Assembly: GCA_033856195.1 (NCBI GenBank)
Contig: JAWVFL010000041.1
Coordinates: 15,187 to 79,186, forward strand
Length of the DNA stretch: 64,000 nucleotides
Reading direction: 5' to 3'
DNA from: VRUE01 sp033856195
GTDB taxonomy: Bacteria; Actinomycetota; Thermoleophilia; Solirubrobacterales; 70-9
Shown here piece by piece: positions 25,415 to 34,557 of this stretch. The notes below the pieces were generated by a model, which was not told the DNA's origin, did no database searches, and worked only from the letters and a program-made list of their open reading frames with translations. Made by a program: the position numbers and the translations under genes. Position 1 is the stretch's first letter; the number at the start of each line of letters is the position of its first letter.

Positions 25415-26653
25415 CTACTGCTGACTGAGATGCCGATTGCAGGTCGCCTCCCGGTAAGCGGTCTCCAGGCGTGCCGCCCAGGCGTTCGGGCTGTAGTGGG
25501 CCTCGGCGAATCTCCGTGCCCAGCCGCTCAGCGCAGCGCGGCGCTCCGGGTCGCTCAGCAGCGCCGCGGTCTCGGCCGCGAACGTCGCGGCGTCGTCGGC
25601 GATCGCTAGTGGAGGCGGGGCCTCGAAGCAGTCGAATCCCTCGCTGCCGCGACTGGTTGTCACTACGGCCTTGCCTGTCCCCAGCGCCTGCAGGACCTTC
25701 ATTCGCATGCCGCCGCCGGTGCGGACGGGGGCGACGACCACAGCGGCCGCGGCCAGGTAAGGCTCCACGCTGGGTGCGTCGGGGATCACCTCGACTGCCT
25801 CGCTCGCCAGGGCGAGGATCTCCGGCGGCGCGCTGCTGCCGACGATGCGCAGGTGCGCTTCGGGTTGGCGCGAGAGCAGCTCGGGCATGATCTCGCGTGC
25901 CAGCCAGAGCGCCGCGTCGCGGTTGGGCCGGTGGGTGAAGTTGCCGACGAAGAGGATGCTCCCGGCCTGCTCCCCCTGGGGGTCCACGAGCGGCGGCAGG
26001 GAGAGGCCGAAGGGACTGACCCGCACCCGCGGCGCGACCTCGGGAGCCAGCTCGGCAATCGCCGCGGCGTCGCGGCGGCCGAAGGCGAGCACTCGGTCGA
26101 AGCTTCGCCAGGCCGCGCGCTGGAAGCGGGGACGCTTGCGCCAGTCCAGCTCGCCGAAGGCCCAGCCCGGCCAGTTGCCGGGGGCACCGGGGTGCCACTC
26201 GACCGGACGCGGGCGCAGTACCTCGTGCTCGGTCAGCAGCGTGGGTACGCCAGCGGGTAGGCGATAGCCCGACATCGCGCTGTCCTCGACCACTGCGACG
26301 TCGAAGCTGTGTGTGCTCGCCAGGCGATCGAGGATCACCTGGATCCCGGGGTCGGCGAACCAGACGGCCCGCCACGGCTTTCCGCCCACCGCCCAGGCGC
26401 CGGCCATGCGCGTTCGCCGCCGCCAGCGCCGCCGCGCCGTCTGCGGTTGGCGCCGATCGGCGAAGTAGGCGTCGAGTCCCGAGTCGCGGAGCCGCTCGGC
26501 TGCCTCGGTTTCTCCGGGCTCCTCGCCGATGGCGCTGACGAACGTAACCTCGTCGAGCTCGCGCAGGCCGGCGATCTGGGCGTCGAGGAGAACCGGAATT
26601 GCGCCACCGCCGGCCGGTTGAGGCGGCATCGGCGCGACGATGAGGATCTTCAT
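25415..26653 (-). CDS. GT4-like glycosyltransferase
   Basis: 412 residues: MKILIVAPMPPQPAGGGAIPVLLDAQIAGL at the N-terminus, a long arginine-rich stretch near 80 (PQTARRRWRRRTR), TLLTEHEV, then SILFVGNFTHRPNRDAALWLAREIMPEL and VVVAPVRTGGGMRMKVLQALGTGKAVV. The last two segments match the subgroup of GT4/WcaI-like enzymes with the G(G)MRMK signature in place of an E-x7-E motif. Start overlaps the upstream GT4 gene by four bases (ATGA). Confidence 0.85.
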   Translation of the reverse strand: MKILIVAPMPPQPAGGGAIPVLLDAQIAGLRELDEVTFVSAIGEEPGETEAAERLRDSGLDAYFADRRQPQTARRRWRRRTRMAGAWAVGGKPWRAVWFADPGIQVILDRLASTHSFDVAVVEDSAMSGYRLPAGVPTLLTEHEVLRPRPVEWHPGAPGNWPGWAFGELDWRKRPRFQRAAWRSFDRVLAFGRRDAAAIAELAPEVAPRVRVSPFGLSLPPLVDPQGEQAGSILFVGNFTHRPNRDAALWLAREIMPELLSRQPEAHLRIVGSSAPPEILALASEAVEVIPDAPSVEPYLAAAAVVVAPVRTGGGMRMKVLQALGTGKAVVTTSRGSEGFDCFEAPPPLAIADDAATFAAETAALLSDPERRAALSGWARRFAEAHYSPNAWAARLETAYREATCNRHLSQQ

Positions 26654-27894
26654 CCGGCCTTGCCGCTGCTGGCCGCGATCACCCTCCGGTAGGCGTCCTC
26701 AAAGCGCGGCAGGACGTTTTCCGCCCTGAAAGAGCGCGCCCGCTCCGCGGCGGCGCGCCCCATCTCCTCGCGCAGCGCCGGATCGGCGATCAGCTGCTCC
26801 ATCGCGCGCTTCAGCGCCTCGACGTCGCCCTGCGGCACAAGCATCCCGGCCGAGTCGGTGAGCATGTCGGCGTGACCGCCGAGCTGGGTGCCGATCACGG
26901 GCCGGCCGCGGCTCATGCCCTCGGCCACCGTCGCCCCCAGCGGCTCCGGCCAGAGTGATGGCATGACGCCGAACATCGCCCTGTCCCAGCTTGCCATCAC
27001 GGCTGCGTTGGGCACGTCGGTGAGCACGATCGCCTCGGGCGGGAAGTCGGCGGGGGAATCGCGCTCGTAGGTGCCCATGAGGACGAGCGGCGGCGGCGAG
27101 TCGAGCTGCCGGTAGGCGTCGAACAGCGTCTCCAGGCCCTTGACCTTGCGGAAGGCGCCGACGAAGAGGATGAAGGGCTCGGCCGGCAGGCGCGACAGCC
27201 AGCCGTCGATATCGATTCCATCGCTGGACGGCGCCTCTTGGAAGCTCGGGATCGTCACCTCGACCAGGCCGTCCTTCGGCGCGTGCATGTGCTCGACGGT
27301 GACCTCGTGAACGTAGGTGCTGACGCTGTGCAGGCCGGTCATCTTGCGGGCCAGCAAGGGTTTGGAAAGGGCGACTCCGGCGGCAGCCAGCCAGCCCTTC
27401 GGCCGTCCGTAGTACTCACCGGCGCAGGAGAGGCACTTGATCGGGGCCGGACCGCTGCAGGGCGCTCCCTTGCGCAGCAGGGTCCTGGTTGCGCAGAAGT
27501 AACCGTAATCGCGGGCCGAGACCAGCATCGGGATCTGTCTGCGCCCGAGCGCCACGGCAACGGAGAAGGCGAGCCAACCATAGGCATGGATGACCTCCGG
27601 CTCAAACTCGCGGATCAGTCTGCGCAGGCCGGCGACCGTCACGGGGTCCGGAAATGGAGGCTGGTGGCGCTGGCGGTTGTCGCGGACCAGGGGCCGAAAG
27701 AGGGTGCGGAGTTGTCGCACGCGGTGCACCGTGACGCCGCCGTCCTCTTCGACCCGCGGCTGTCCGCCATGCCAGGGAGTCGCGACGGCGACCTCGTGGC
27801 CCCGCTCAGCCATCGCCCTGGCGATCAGCTGGGCCTGCCGATGGGCGCCGCCGATGAAGGGCGGGAAATGGTCGGTGGCGAGCAGGATGCGCAT
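26650..27894 (-). CDS. GT4 glycosyltransferase with Cys cluster
   Basis: 414 residues: MRILLATDHFPPFIGGAHRQAQLIA, HAYGWLAF, SARDYGYFCATRTLLRKGAPCSGPAPIKC, FILFVGAFRKVKGLETLFDAY, GVMPSLWPEPLGATVAEGMSRGRPVIG. Cysteines 134, 146, 154 and 157 have the same spacing and position as in the GT4 gene at 13636, so the two form a subgroup that may bind zinc or hold disulfides. Two bases separate it from the GT2 gene upstream. Confidence 0.87.
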   Translation of the reverse strand: MRILLATDHFPPFIGGAHRQAQLIARAMAERGHEVAVATPWHGGQPRVEEDGGVTVHRVRQLRTLFRPLVRDNRQRHQPPFPDPVTVAGLRRLIREFEPEVIHAYGWLAFSVAVALGRRQIPMLVSARDYGYFCATRTLLRKGAPCSGPAPIKCLSCAGEYYGRPKGWLAAAGVALSKPLLARKMTGLHSVSTYVHEVTVEHMHAPKDGLVEVTIPSFQEAPSSDGIDIDGWLSRLPAEPFILFVGAFRKVKGLETLFDAYRQLDSPPPLVLMGTYERDSPADFPPEAIVLTDVPNAAVMASWDRAMFGVMPSLWPEPLGATVAEGMSRGRPVIGTQLGGHADMLTDSAGMLVPQGDVEALKRAMEQLIADPALREEMGRAAAERARSFRAENVLPRFEDAYRRVIAASSGKAG

Positions 27895-27896
27895 CG

Positions 27897-28991
27897 TCAG
27901 GCCGCCGATGCGTGGGCGCTGCCCTGCCGCTGCAGGCGGCCCAGCAGGCCGCTGAGCGAGCGGCGCCGCTCGGGGAACATGAACAGCTCTGCCAGTCGCC
28001 GGGAGAGTCCGCGGGGCGCCGCCGCCATCGCCGCGAACCAGGCGACGAAGAGAGCCTTCATCGCCGGTGAGATGCCATCGCGCCGGCGCGCCGCTCGCAC
28101 CGCATCGACAACCAGGCCGAGGGGACGGTCCCCCGGCAGCGGGTGGCGCGAGGGCTCGAGCTTCAGCGAGGTCATGCGGTTGGCGAGATCGGCGATCGAG
28201 AGGATCCGCTCGGGACGCGCCATGCCGATCTCCTCGGCGACGCGCAGCAGCTCGCGCGAGGTGCTGGCGGCAAAGCCGATCGCCTGGCGCAGGTGCTCGA
28301 GGTCGAGGCTGCTCGCCTCCAGTTCGTAGCTGTTGGCGCCGTGGACGCGGTAGCCGGCGCCGACGCTGTCGAGCGAGACGACCCGGCCCAGCAGCGCGGT
28401 CAGGTGGACGAGGTACCAGTCGGCCCCGGTAACCGGGTACTCGCGCTCGGGGATCGGCAGGATCCGGCGCAGTGCCTCGCTGCGGAAGGCGTTGGCGCTG
28501 GTAGCCATCCAGACCAGGTCGTACGGATATGCGAGCTCGGCCTCGCGCAGGTCACCGCTGGGCATCGAGAGGTGGGCGGCCGGCTTGACCTCGCCGGTCG
28601 GCCGCCCCTCGGCGTCGATCGTCTCCATGCGGAACTGCACCTTGCTGACGCCGTCGTCGTCGGCGAACGCCGCCGCCACCCGAGCGGCGGCCTCGGGCCT
28701 CAGCACGTCGTCGGCGTCGAGGAAGATCACCACGTCGCCTTCGCAGCGCTCCATACCGGCGTTGAGGGCGGCGGCCTGACCCCCGTTCTCCTGCAGGATC
28801 AGGCCGATCCGCTCTCCGTAGCGGGCGAGGATCTGACGCGAGTCGTCGGTCGAGCCGTCGTCGACGGCAAGCACGTTGACGCGCTCGTGGGTCTGCCCGC
28901 AGGCGCTCTCGATCGCGTCCTCGAGGAAGGCGCCGTAATTGTGGTTGTTGATCACGATGTCGACCACGAGGTCGCTGGCACGAGGGCTCAT
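27897..28991 (-). CDS. GT2 family glycosyltransferase
   Basis: 364 residues: DLVVDIVINNHNYGAFLEDAIESA, VLAVDDGSTDDSRQILARY and GDVVIFLDADDVLRPEAA (DADD near 92). The N-terminal half is a standard GT-A fold; the rest is mostly helical without a second recognised domain. The start overlaps the DUF1616-like gene upstream by four bases. Adds a sugar to a lipid-linked intermediate or secreted glycan; donor unknown. Confidence 0.86.
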   Translation of the reverse strand: MSPRASDLVVDIVINNHNYGAFLEDAIESACGQTHERVNVLAVDDGSTDDSRQILARYGERIGLILQENGGQAAALNAGMERCEGDVVIFLDADDVLRPEAAARVAAAFADDDGVSKVQFRMETIDAEGRPTGEVKPAAHLSMPSGDLREAELAYPYDLVWMATSANAFRSEALRRILPIPEREYPVTGADWYLVHLTALLGRVVSLDSVGAGYRVHGANSYELEASSLDLEHLRQAIGFAASTSRELLRVAEEIGMARPERILSIADLANRMTSLKLEPSRHPLPGDRPLGLVVDAVRAARRRDGISPAMKALFVAWFAAMAAAPRGLSRRLAELFMFPERRRSLSGLLGRLQRQGSAHASAA

Positions 28992-29758
28992 CGCGGCTCC
29001 TGTGATGCGACCAGCGAGCCCTTGACCCGACGGTAGACGCTGAAGGGCCGATTGTGACGCAACAGGGTGGCGGTGACCGGCACCGTCCCCCTGGCGCCGG
29101 GGGGCGCCCGCAATCTGAGCAGGTGCGTTTCGCCGGGCGCGAGCCTGAAGCTGCGCTTGACAAGGCGGCGCGTGCCGACCTTGACCCGCAGGTCGAAGTC
29201 AACCGAGGTCTGCTGCTGGCTGCGCACACCAACCTGCGCTTCGCTTCCACCCGAGCCGGCCGCGGGGAGGACCCAGAGCTGCGAGTAGCCGACCGCGTCC
29301 TCAGCCGGCACGGTCGAGAAGCCGAGCACCAGCGCGGCCACGGTCACCGCCGCAGCACCGAGCAGCATTGCCGTCTCCAGGCCTCGCAGGCGAACTCGCG
29401 CCCGGCGCGGCGCGGTGCCGGAATCGCCGCGCCGCAACGCCGCCGCCCGGCAGGTGCCGAGCACGACGAGCAGCAGCAGCACGGCCCAGGAGAGCGGGTG
29501 GATGCCGCCCACGTAGTTGAGCAGCAGGCTGCCGAGGACCAGGGTCGTGAGGCTGAGCGCGATGCTGAGGAGTAGGAGCTGGGGCCACTCCAGATTGCGG
29601 CGGGCAAACGCCGCGGCGGTGATCGAGTAGCCCGGCAGGAAGAGGGCGAGCGGCGCTGCGAAGACCAGCGCCACACCGTCGACCGGGATCAGCAGCGCCA
29701 GGACCGCGCATAGCACCGAGAGCGCAACGACGAGGCGGAGGTCCTTCTGGTCCCTCAC
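28988..29758 (-). CDS. DUF1616-like membrane protein
   Basis: 256 residues. The first ~105 residues hold three to four hydrophobic helices with the motif PLALFLPGYSITAAAF, typical of DUF1616 proteins found in surface-glycan loci. One more helix (about 130-152) is followed by a ~100-residue extracytoplasmic beta-rich part (VDFDLRVKVGTRRLVKRSFRLAPGETHLLRL). Function unknown; the family often travels with glycosyltransferases, as here. Overlaps both neighbours by four bases, so it is co-translated with them. Confidence 0.72.
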   Translation of the reverse strand: MRDQKDLRLVVALSVLCAVLALLIPVDGVALVFAAPLALFLPGYSITAAAFARRNLEWPQLLLLSIALSLTTLVLGSLLLNYVGGIHPLSWAVLLLLVVLGTCRAAALRRGDSGTAPRRARVRLRGLETAMLLGAAAVTVAALVLGFSTVPAEDAVGYSQLWVLPAAGSGGSEAQVGVRSQQQTSVDFDLRVKVGTRRLVKRSFRLAPGETHLLRLRAPPGARGTVPVTATLLRHNRPFSVYRRVKGSLVASQEPR

Positions 29759-31548
29759 TTGCCCTGCCCCAGTTCATAGACGGAGATGTCGCCGCTCGAG
29801 TAGATCCGTTTGGCGCCGGGGAGTTCGGCGAACTTGGTCACCGTCGCCAGCGGCATCAGTTCTGGCTCATCGCCCCGGATCGAGAAGTCATAGCCACGCG
29901 TGGCGTCGGAGCTGATTTCGCGCCGGTCGGTGACCACGTAGCGGATTTCTTCTTCGCGCAGCAGCGGCAGCTCCCAGCCCGAGAAGGAGGTCTCCTCGAG
30001 GATGTCCTGGATGTCGGGGGTCTTGCCGGCAAACGCCACCCGTTCGCCGGGCGCCATCAGCATCCGCGCGTCGGCGGTGCTGGCGGCGAAGCGCTCGTCC
30101 TCGGGGATGTTGTGCTCGGCCCACTCGGCGAGCGCCAGCGGCCCGGAGGAGATCGTGCGTCCCTCGGCGCCGGCCCGGATCGGCGAGGCGAGCTGCAGGT
30201 CCCAGGGCCAGCCGGCGATCGCGCCGCCGACGAGCACGACGCCGAGCGCGGCGGTGAGCGATGCGCGGCCGAGCCAGGGCCATTTGCTCGGACGCCAGTT
30301 CTGCAGCCCGGACAGCGCGGCGATGAAGGCGAGGCCGACGAAGAGGTACTCGCTGAGCCGGTTGCCCGTCTCCCAGGCGGCCGGGGCCAAGCGCAGCAGC
30401 AGGGTGGCGAAGAAGGCGATCGAGGCGAGGGCGAAGATCAGCGCGTAGGGCTCCTTGCGGTAGCGCTCCCAGAAGCGCTTCAGGCCGAACAGCACCCCGA
30501 CGCCAAGCAAGGCCACGCCGAGCAGAGCGACCCCCCGGGCGAGGATCGGGGTGTCGGGAATGCTCGATCCCTTGCCCTGGAAGAGCCCGCGCGGGGGCGC
30601 GTCGCCGGAGGCGGTGTTGAAGATCGCTTCGAAGGCTTCGCTGATCACCGGCCCGAGGTAGCCGAGGGTCGAGCTGGCGACCAGGAGCAGCCAGGCGATC
30701 GCCAGGGCGGCAGCGAGGATCGCGTAGCGCCAGGGATTGGGCCAGCTCCAGTCGCGCCGCAGCGCCCAGTAGACGACCGCGAGCCCGGCCAGGAAGACGG
30801 CGACGGCATAGGAGGTCAGGTGGTGGGTGACAACGATCGCGGCGATGCCGAGGACGATCGGCACGGCCCACTCGCGCGCCCACTCGCGGGGCGAGCGGTC
30901 GCGCTCGGCGACGGCCATCAGGACGACGACGAAGAGGGGGAGCGCGATCGACTCGTAGGAGAACTGCGCTCCCCAGAAGAAGAAGTTGAAGTTGCCGGCG
31001 TAGATGGCGACGGCCAGGCCGGCGATGCGGGGCGAGCCGCTGATCCGCGTGAAGAGCAGGAAGAGGCCGATCACCAGCGAGAGGCGGGCGGCGCCGACGA
31101 CGATGATTCCGGCCGCGTAGCTCGACACGCCGCTCAGTGTCATGAGCGCCGAGGTGGCGCCCTCGAGGCCGGGGTAGTTGGGCGTCACCGGCAGGATCGG
31201 GTTGTAGCGGAAGAGGTGGTGGTGGCTGGCGATCTGGTCGGCGTTGAAGGCGTGGACGAGCTCGTCGGAGAAGCTGAAGAGCGGCACGTCGCGGACCACC
31301 TTGACCGCGTAGAGCGAGAGGCCGAGCAGGCAGACGAGGGCGAGGCGCTCGCCGCGCGAGGCCTCGCGCGAAGTCAGCCGGTAGAAGATCGGCAGGGCGA
31401 TGATCAGGACCCCCGCCCAGAAGAGCAGCGAGGGCGGGTCTGCCGCTTCGCGCGCGAGCGTGTTGGCGAACGAGCAGATCAGCAGGCCGATGCCTGCTGT
31501 AAGCGCGATCGGCGCTAGGTAGCCGGTCGTCGATTTCGGGCGAGCCAT
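29755..31548 (-). CDS. GT-C-like polytopic membrane protein
   Basis: 597 residues from the ATG at 31548; a longer frame to 31659 is low-complexity Arg/Ala and lies over the end of the upstream gene. Eleven to thirteen hydrophobic helices; the first large extracytoplasmic loop contains FSFSDELVHAFNADQIASHH, where the acidic DE pair sits where GT-C enzymes (GT39/83/ArnT type) keep their catalytic Asp/Glu. A ~150-residue soluble domain ends the protein. Likely transfers sugar from a polyprenyl-phosphate donor outside the membrane. The chimera just upstream in the operon has a Dpm1-like GT2 that could make such a donor (inference). Confidence 0.72.
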   Translation of the reverse strand: MARPKSTTGYLAPIALTAGIGLLICSFANTLAREAADPPSLLFWAGVLIIALPIFYRLTSREASRGERLALVCLLGLSLYAVKVVRDVPLFSFSDELVHAFNADQIASHHHLFRYNPILPVTPNYPGLEGATSALMTLSGVSSYAAGIIVVGAARLSLVIGLFLLFTRISGSPRIAGLAVAIYAGNFNFFFWGAQFSYESIALPLFVVVLMAVAERDRSPREWAREWAVPIVLGIAAIVVTHHLTSYAVAVFLAGLAVVYWALRRDWSWPNPWRYAILAAALAIAWLLLVASSTLGYLGPVISEAFEAIFNTASGDAPPRGLFQGKGSSIPDTPILARGVALLGVALLGVGVLFGLKRFWERYRKEPYALIFALASIAFFATLLLRLAPAAWETGNRLSEYLFVGLAFIAALSGLQNWRPSKWPWLGRASLTAALGVVLVGGAIAGWPWDLQLASPIRAGAEGRTISSGPLALAEWAEHNIPEDERFAASTADARMLMAPGERVAFAGKTPDIQDILEETSFSGWELPLLREEEIRYVVTDRREISSDATRGYDFSIRGDEPELMPLATVTKFAELPGAKRIYSSGDISVYELGQGK

Positions 31549-31564
31549 ACGAGCTGCCCGGTAC

Positions 31565-33184
31565 TCAAGCAGTAGTGGCGGCTGCCTTCGCCTTCTGCGC
31601 CTCGACGCCGGCCGCCGGACGCTCGTGGTGGATGCTGCGGCGGCGGCGCGACTCGCCAAGGATCGTGCCGAGCACGCGGAAGCCGTCGCGGAAGGTCTTG
31701 AGATTGCTGTCGCCGGAGATGCGGTCGAGCTCGTAGCTCGGCACCTCGGTGATCTTCATCCCGGCCCCGGCGATGCGCAGGTTGATCAGCGTCTCCACCT
31801 CAAAACCCGGGACGTCGAGCGAGATGAAGGGCAGGCAGCGCGCCCAGAAGGCGTTGTAGCCGTAGCAGAGGTCGGTGAAGTGGGTGCCGTGCAGGAGGTT
31901 GGCAGTGCCGCTCAATACACCGTTGCCGAGGCTGCGCAGCCCGGTGATGTCGGTGCTGCCCCCGCCGGGCAAGAAGCGCGAGCCCTTGGCGAAATCGGCG
32001 CCCGCCTCGAGGGCTTCGACGAAGCGGGGGATCTCGGCCGGATCGGCGGAGCCGTCAGCGTCGAGCATGACGACGAGGTTGCCGGTGACGGCGGCGAAGC
32101 CAGTGCGGAAGGCGTCGCCCTTGCCGCGGCCGCTCTGGACCAGGACGCGGATCTCCGGGTAGGCCTGGCGGGCGGCCTCGATCGTGTCGTCCTCGGAGTT
32201 GCCGTCGACGAGAATCACCTCGTGCAGGCCCTCGGGCAGCTGCTTGAGCACGTGGCCGATGTTCTGCGCCTCGTTCATCGCCGGCACGACGACGCTGACT
32301 TTGGTCTTGCGGTCGCGCCGGTCGGGCCCCGAGTAGGGGACCGCCCTGTGCGTCGCCAGTGCCTCGACCTCGATCAGGGGCACGCCGCCGACCTGGCTCG
32401 GCGTGGCCGAGGGCGCCTCGAGCAGGTCGAGGGGACGGGGCAGCAGGCTGACCGGCACGCCGATCGACTTGAAGGCCCGGACGAGGTCGAGCAGGCTCTC
32501 GTCGTCGGCATGCTGGGTGCCGATCACGACGCGATCTGCGCGGTAGCGGTCGACGATCTCCAGAGCGGCGACGCGATCGGCCGGGTTGGCGCGTTCCTCG
32601 AAGGGGGCGACGGTGCAGACGACGCTGGCGTAGCGGCGCAGCGGCTCATAGGCCTTCAGACGCTCGGCGGTCGCTTCCTCGCCGACGAGGACCCAGCGCT
32701 CGACGACGTCGAGGCGACCCCGCAGCGGCGCGCTCAGCGCCCGGCCTGCGGTATCGAGCACGGCGAAGGTGACCCACAGCGCCAGCTGGGCCCCGCCGTC
32801 GAGCGGAGTGATCAGAGAGGCGGACCAGGCGAACACGGCGGCCATCAGCAGGCGGATCACCGGCCAGGCCTTGCCGTCCTCGGCGCCGAGGACGCCCTTC
32901 GATGCATTGGCGCCGTAGACGCCGAGCAGACCATTGAGGACGACGAGCAGCAGTGGGGCGACCGGGAAGGCGGGGAACACCGCGACGCCGGCGATCAGGG
33001 CGACGGCGGCAAGCGCGACCGAGGAGGAAACCAGGTCGACAACGGGGGGGAGCCACCAGCCGAGTCCGCGGCGGGCGCGGGGCAGGCTGCCGAGGGTCGG
33101 ACGATCCTGGACCAGGGCTCCGCGACGCGATTCGGCAGCAGCGGGAAAAGTGCTGTCGAGGGGAAAGTCGGTCGAGCTTTGCAT
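31565..33184 (-). CDS. chimera: PHPT-type membrane/CoA-binding-like N-terminus + Dpm1-like GT2
   Basis: 539 residues. Residues ~45-150 hold four hydrophobic segments; ~160-275 (WVLVGEEATAERL to GGVPLIEVEA) match the Rossmann-like middle of polyprenyl-phosphate hexose-1-phosphate transferases (WbaP/WcaJ type). Exactly where their catalytic bacterial-sugar-transferase domain should follow, a GT2 domain begins (about 294): VSVVVPAMNEAQNIGHVL, VILVDGNSEDDT, VVMLDADGSADP and KGSRFLPGGGSTDITGLRSLGNGVL, the dolichol/polyprenyl-phosphate mannosyltransferase signature. It probably makes a polyprenyl-phosphate sugar. First gene of the ten-gene operon, with a 210-bp AT-richer leader. Confidence 0.82.
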   Translation of the reverse strand: MQSSTDFPLDSTFPAAAESRRGALVQDRPTLGSLPRARRGLGWWLPPVVDLVSSSVALAAVALIAGVAVFPAFPVAPLLLVVLNGLLGVYGANASKGVLGAEDGKAWPVIRLLMAAVFAWSASLITPLDGGAQLALWVTFAVLDTAGRALSAPLRGRLDVVERWVLVGEEATAERLKAYEPLRRYASVVCTVAPFEERANPADRVAALEIVDRYRADRVVIGTQHADDESLLDLVRAFKSIGVPVSLLPRPLDLLEAPSATPSQVGGVPLIEVEALATHRAVPYSGPDRRDRKTKVSVVVPAMNEAQNIGHVLKQLPEGLHEVILVDGNSEDDTIEAARQAYPEIRVLVQSGRGKGDAFRTGFAAVTGNLVVMLDADGSADPAEIPRFVEALEAGADFAKGSRFLPGGGSTDITGLRSLGNGVLSGTANLLHGTHFTDLCYGYNAFWARCLPFISLDVPGFEVETLINLRIAGAGMKITEVPSYELDRISGDSNLKTFRDGFRVLGTILGESRRRRSIHHERPAAGVEAQKAKAAATTA

Positions 33185-33394
33185 GGGAGGGAGGGAGTAC
33201 CTTTTTTTAGGGAGATTTATTCGTTGTTTTTGGCGTTAGACCAGGTAATTCCCGGTTCTTCCCCCCTATCGGCAGGGCTGCTGGTTCACGTTAGCGCGGA
33301 ACGAAAAATGCATGGGGAAAAGGGTTACGTACAAAACGAAAGCACTGGCTCAGTCGTCAGGCCGGACAAGGCAACTCTTATGGTTTGAACAGCG
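33185..33394 (-). promoter_or_regulatory. intergenic promoter region of the exopolysaccharide operon
   Basis: 210 bp with lower GC than its surroundings, between malyl-CoA lyase (whose 3' end faces it) and the first gene of the minus-strand operon. It contains T/A tracts at 33202-33235 and 33301-33322. No convincing -35/-10 pair, and no copy of GGACRWWYGTCC (a GGACAAGGC at 33364 does not form the palindrome). The bases before the ATG on the minus strand are pyrimidine-rich (CTCCCTCCCTCCC), so there is no clear Shine-Dalgarno. Confidence 0.4.
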
Positions 33395-34447
33395 CTACAA
33401 ACCGTATGTTTCGGCCAGCTCAGGATCCTTGGCGGCGAGCATCTCCGCCAGCTCGACCATCACCTTGCATTGCTTCCAGGTGGCGTCGTCCTGCATCTTG
33501 CCGTCGATCATGTGCACCCCGCGGCCGTCGGGGATCGCCTCGAGCACTTTCTTGGCGAACCTGACCTCCTCCGGGGGAGGGCTGAAGACCTTCTTGGCGA
33601 TGCCGATCTGCACCGGGTGTAGTGACCAGGCGCCGACGCAGCCCATCAGGAAGGCGGCGCGGAACTGGGTTTCGCAGCCGGCCGTGTCCTTGATGTCGCC
33701 GAAGGGACCGTAAAAGGGCAGGATCCCGGTTGCGGCGCAGGCATCGACCATGCGCCCGATCGAGTAATGCCAGAGGTCCTGCTGGGCGCTGACGCGGTCG
33801 GCCTCGGGGTTCTCGGGGTCGGCGGGGTCCTCCATCACCCGGTAGCCGGGGTGGCCGCCGCCGACGCGGGTGGTCTTCATCCGCCGTGAAGCGGCGAGAT
33901 CGGCGGGCCCGAAGCTCATTCCCTGCATGCGCGGGCTGGCCGCGGCGATCTCCTCGAGGTTGACCACTCCCTGGGCGGTCTCGAGGATCGCGTGGATCAG
34001 GATCGGACGGTCGAGGTTCGCCTTTGCCTCGAGCTGGGCGAGCAGGCGGTCGACGTAGTGGATGTCCCAGGCGCCCTCGACCTTGGGCACCATCACGACC
34101 TCGAGCTTCTCGCCGATCTCAGTCACCAGGGTGGTGAGGTCGTCGAGCACCCAGGGGCTCTCGAGTGAGTTGACCCGGGTCCAGAGTGCGGTCTGGCCGA
34201 AGTCGGACTCCACGGCGGCGCGGATCAGTCCTTGGCGCGCGGCCTCCTTGCGGTCGACCGGGATCGCGTCCTCGAGGTTGCCGAGCAGGATGTCGGTCTT
34301 GGTCGCGATGTCGGCCGCCTTGGCGACCATCTTCTCGTTGGAGAAGTCGAGGAAGTGGATCATCCGCGAGGGCTTCACGGGGATCTCGCGCAGCGGCTCG
34401 GGGGCGCCGATCGCCTGCGGCTGGAAGAAGTCTCTGGGGTTTCTCAC
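33395..34447 (-). CDS. mcl: HpcH/HpaI (CitE) lyase, probable L-malyl-CoA / beta-methylmalyl-CoA lyase
   Basis: 350 residues from GTG at 34447, with GGAG five bases upstream. CitE-superfamily motifs: SRMIHFLDFSNEKMV, LGNLEDAIP (Mg ligand region), VMVPKVEG, ILETAQGVVNLEEIA, MSFGPADLAASRRM. The N-terminal length and PSR motif fit malyl-CoA lyases better than citrate lyase beta subunits (~290). In the ethylmalonyl-CoA pathway this enzyme splits beta-methylmalyl-CoA into propionyl-CoA and glyoxylate, and malyl-CoA into acetyl-CoA and glyoxylate. Other candidates for that pathway lie at 40488, 42155, 44473 and 50843. Function from family and context. Confidence 0.8.
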   Translation of the reverse strand: MRNPRDFFQPQAIGAPEPLREIPVKPSRMIHFLDFSNEKMVAKAADIATKTDILLGNLEDAIPVDRKEAARQGLIRAAVESDFGQTALWTRVNSLESPWVLDDLTTLVTEIGEKLEVVMVPKVEGAWDIHYVDRLLAQLEAKANLDRPILIHAILETAQGVVNLEEIAAASPRMQGMSFGPADLAASRRMKTTRVGGGHPGYRVMEDPADPENPEADRVSAQQDLWHYSIGRMVDACAATGILPFYGPFGDIKDTAGCETQFRAAFLMGCVGAWSLHPVQIGIAKKVFSPPPEEVRFAKKVLEAIPDGRGVHMIDGKMQDDATWKQCKVMVELAEMLAAKDPELAETYGL

Positions 34448-34557
34448 GCTGCTCCTGTTGCTCGGTTCGTTGTCGGGCCGAAATCTAAGGCAAAAGCCAA
34501 ACGCGCGTTCGGGGGTGGGGCGGAGGACTTTCAGGGCAGCCGCCGTACCTTGAGGTG

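Noticed and set aside
33364..33375. possible GGACRWWYGTCC site before the exopolysaccharide operon
   Set aside because: Only the GGACAAG half is present; no GTCC partner at the right spacing.
31625..33388. 587-codon plus-strand frame opposite the chimera gene
   Set aside because: Mirror of a well-supported coding strand; composition is Asp/Gly/Val/Ala-rich with no domains.
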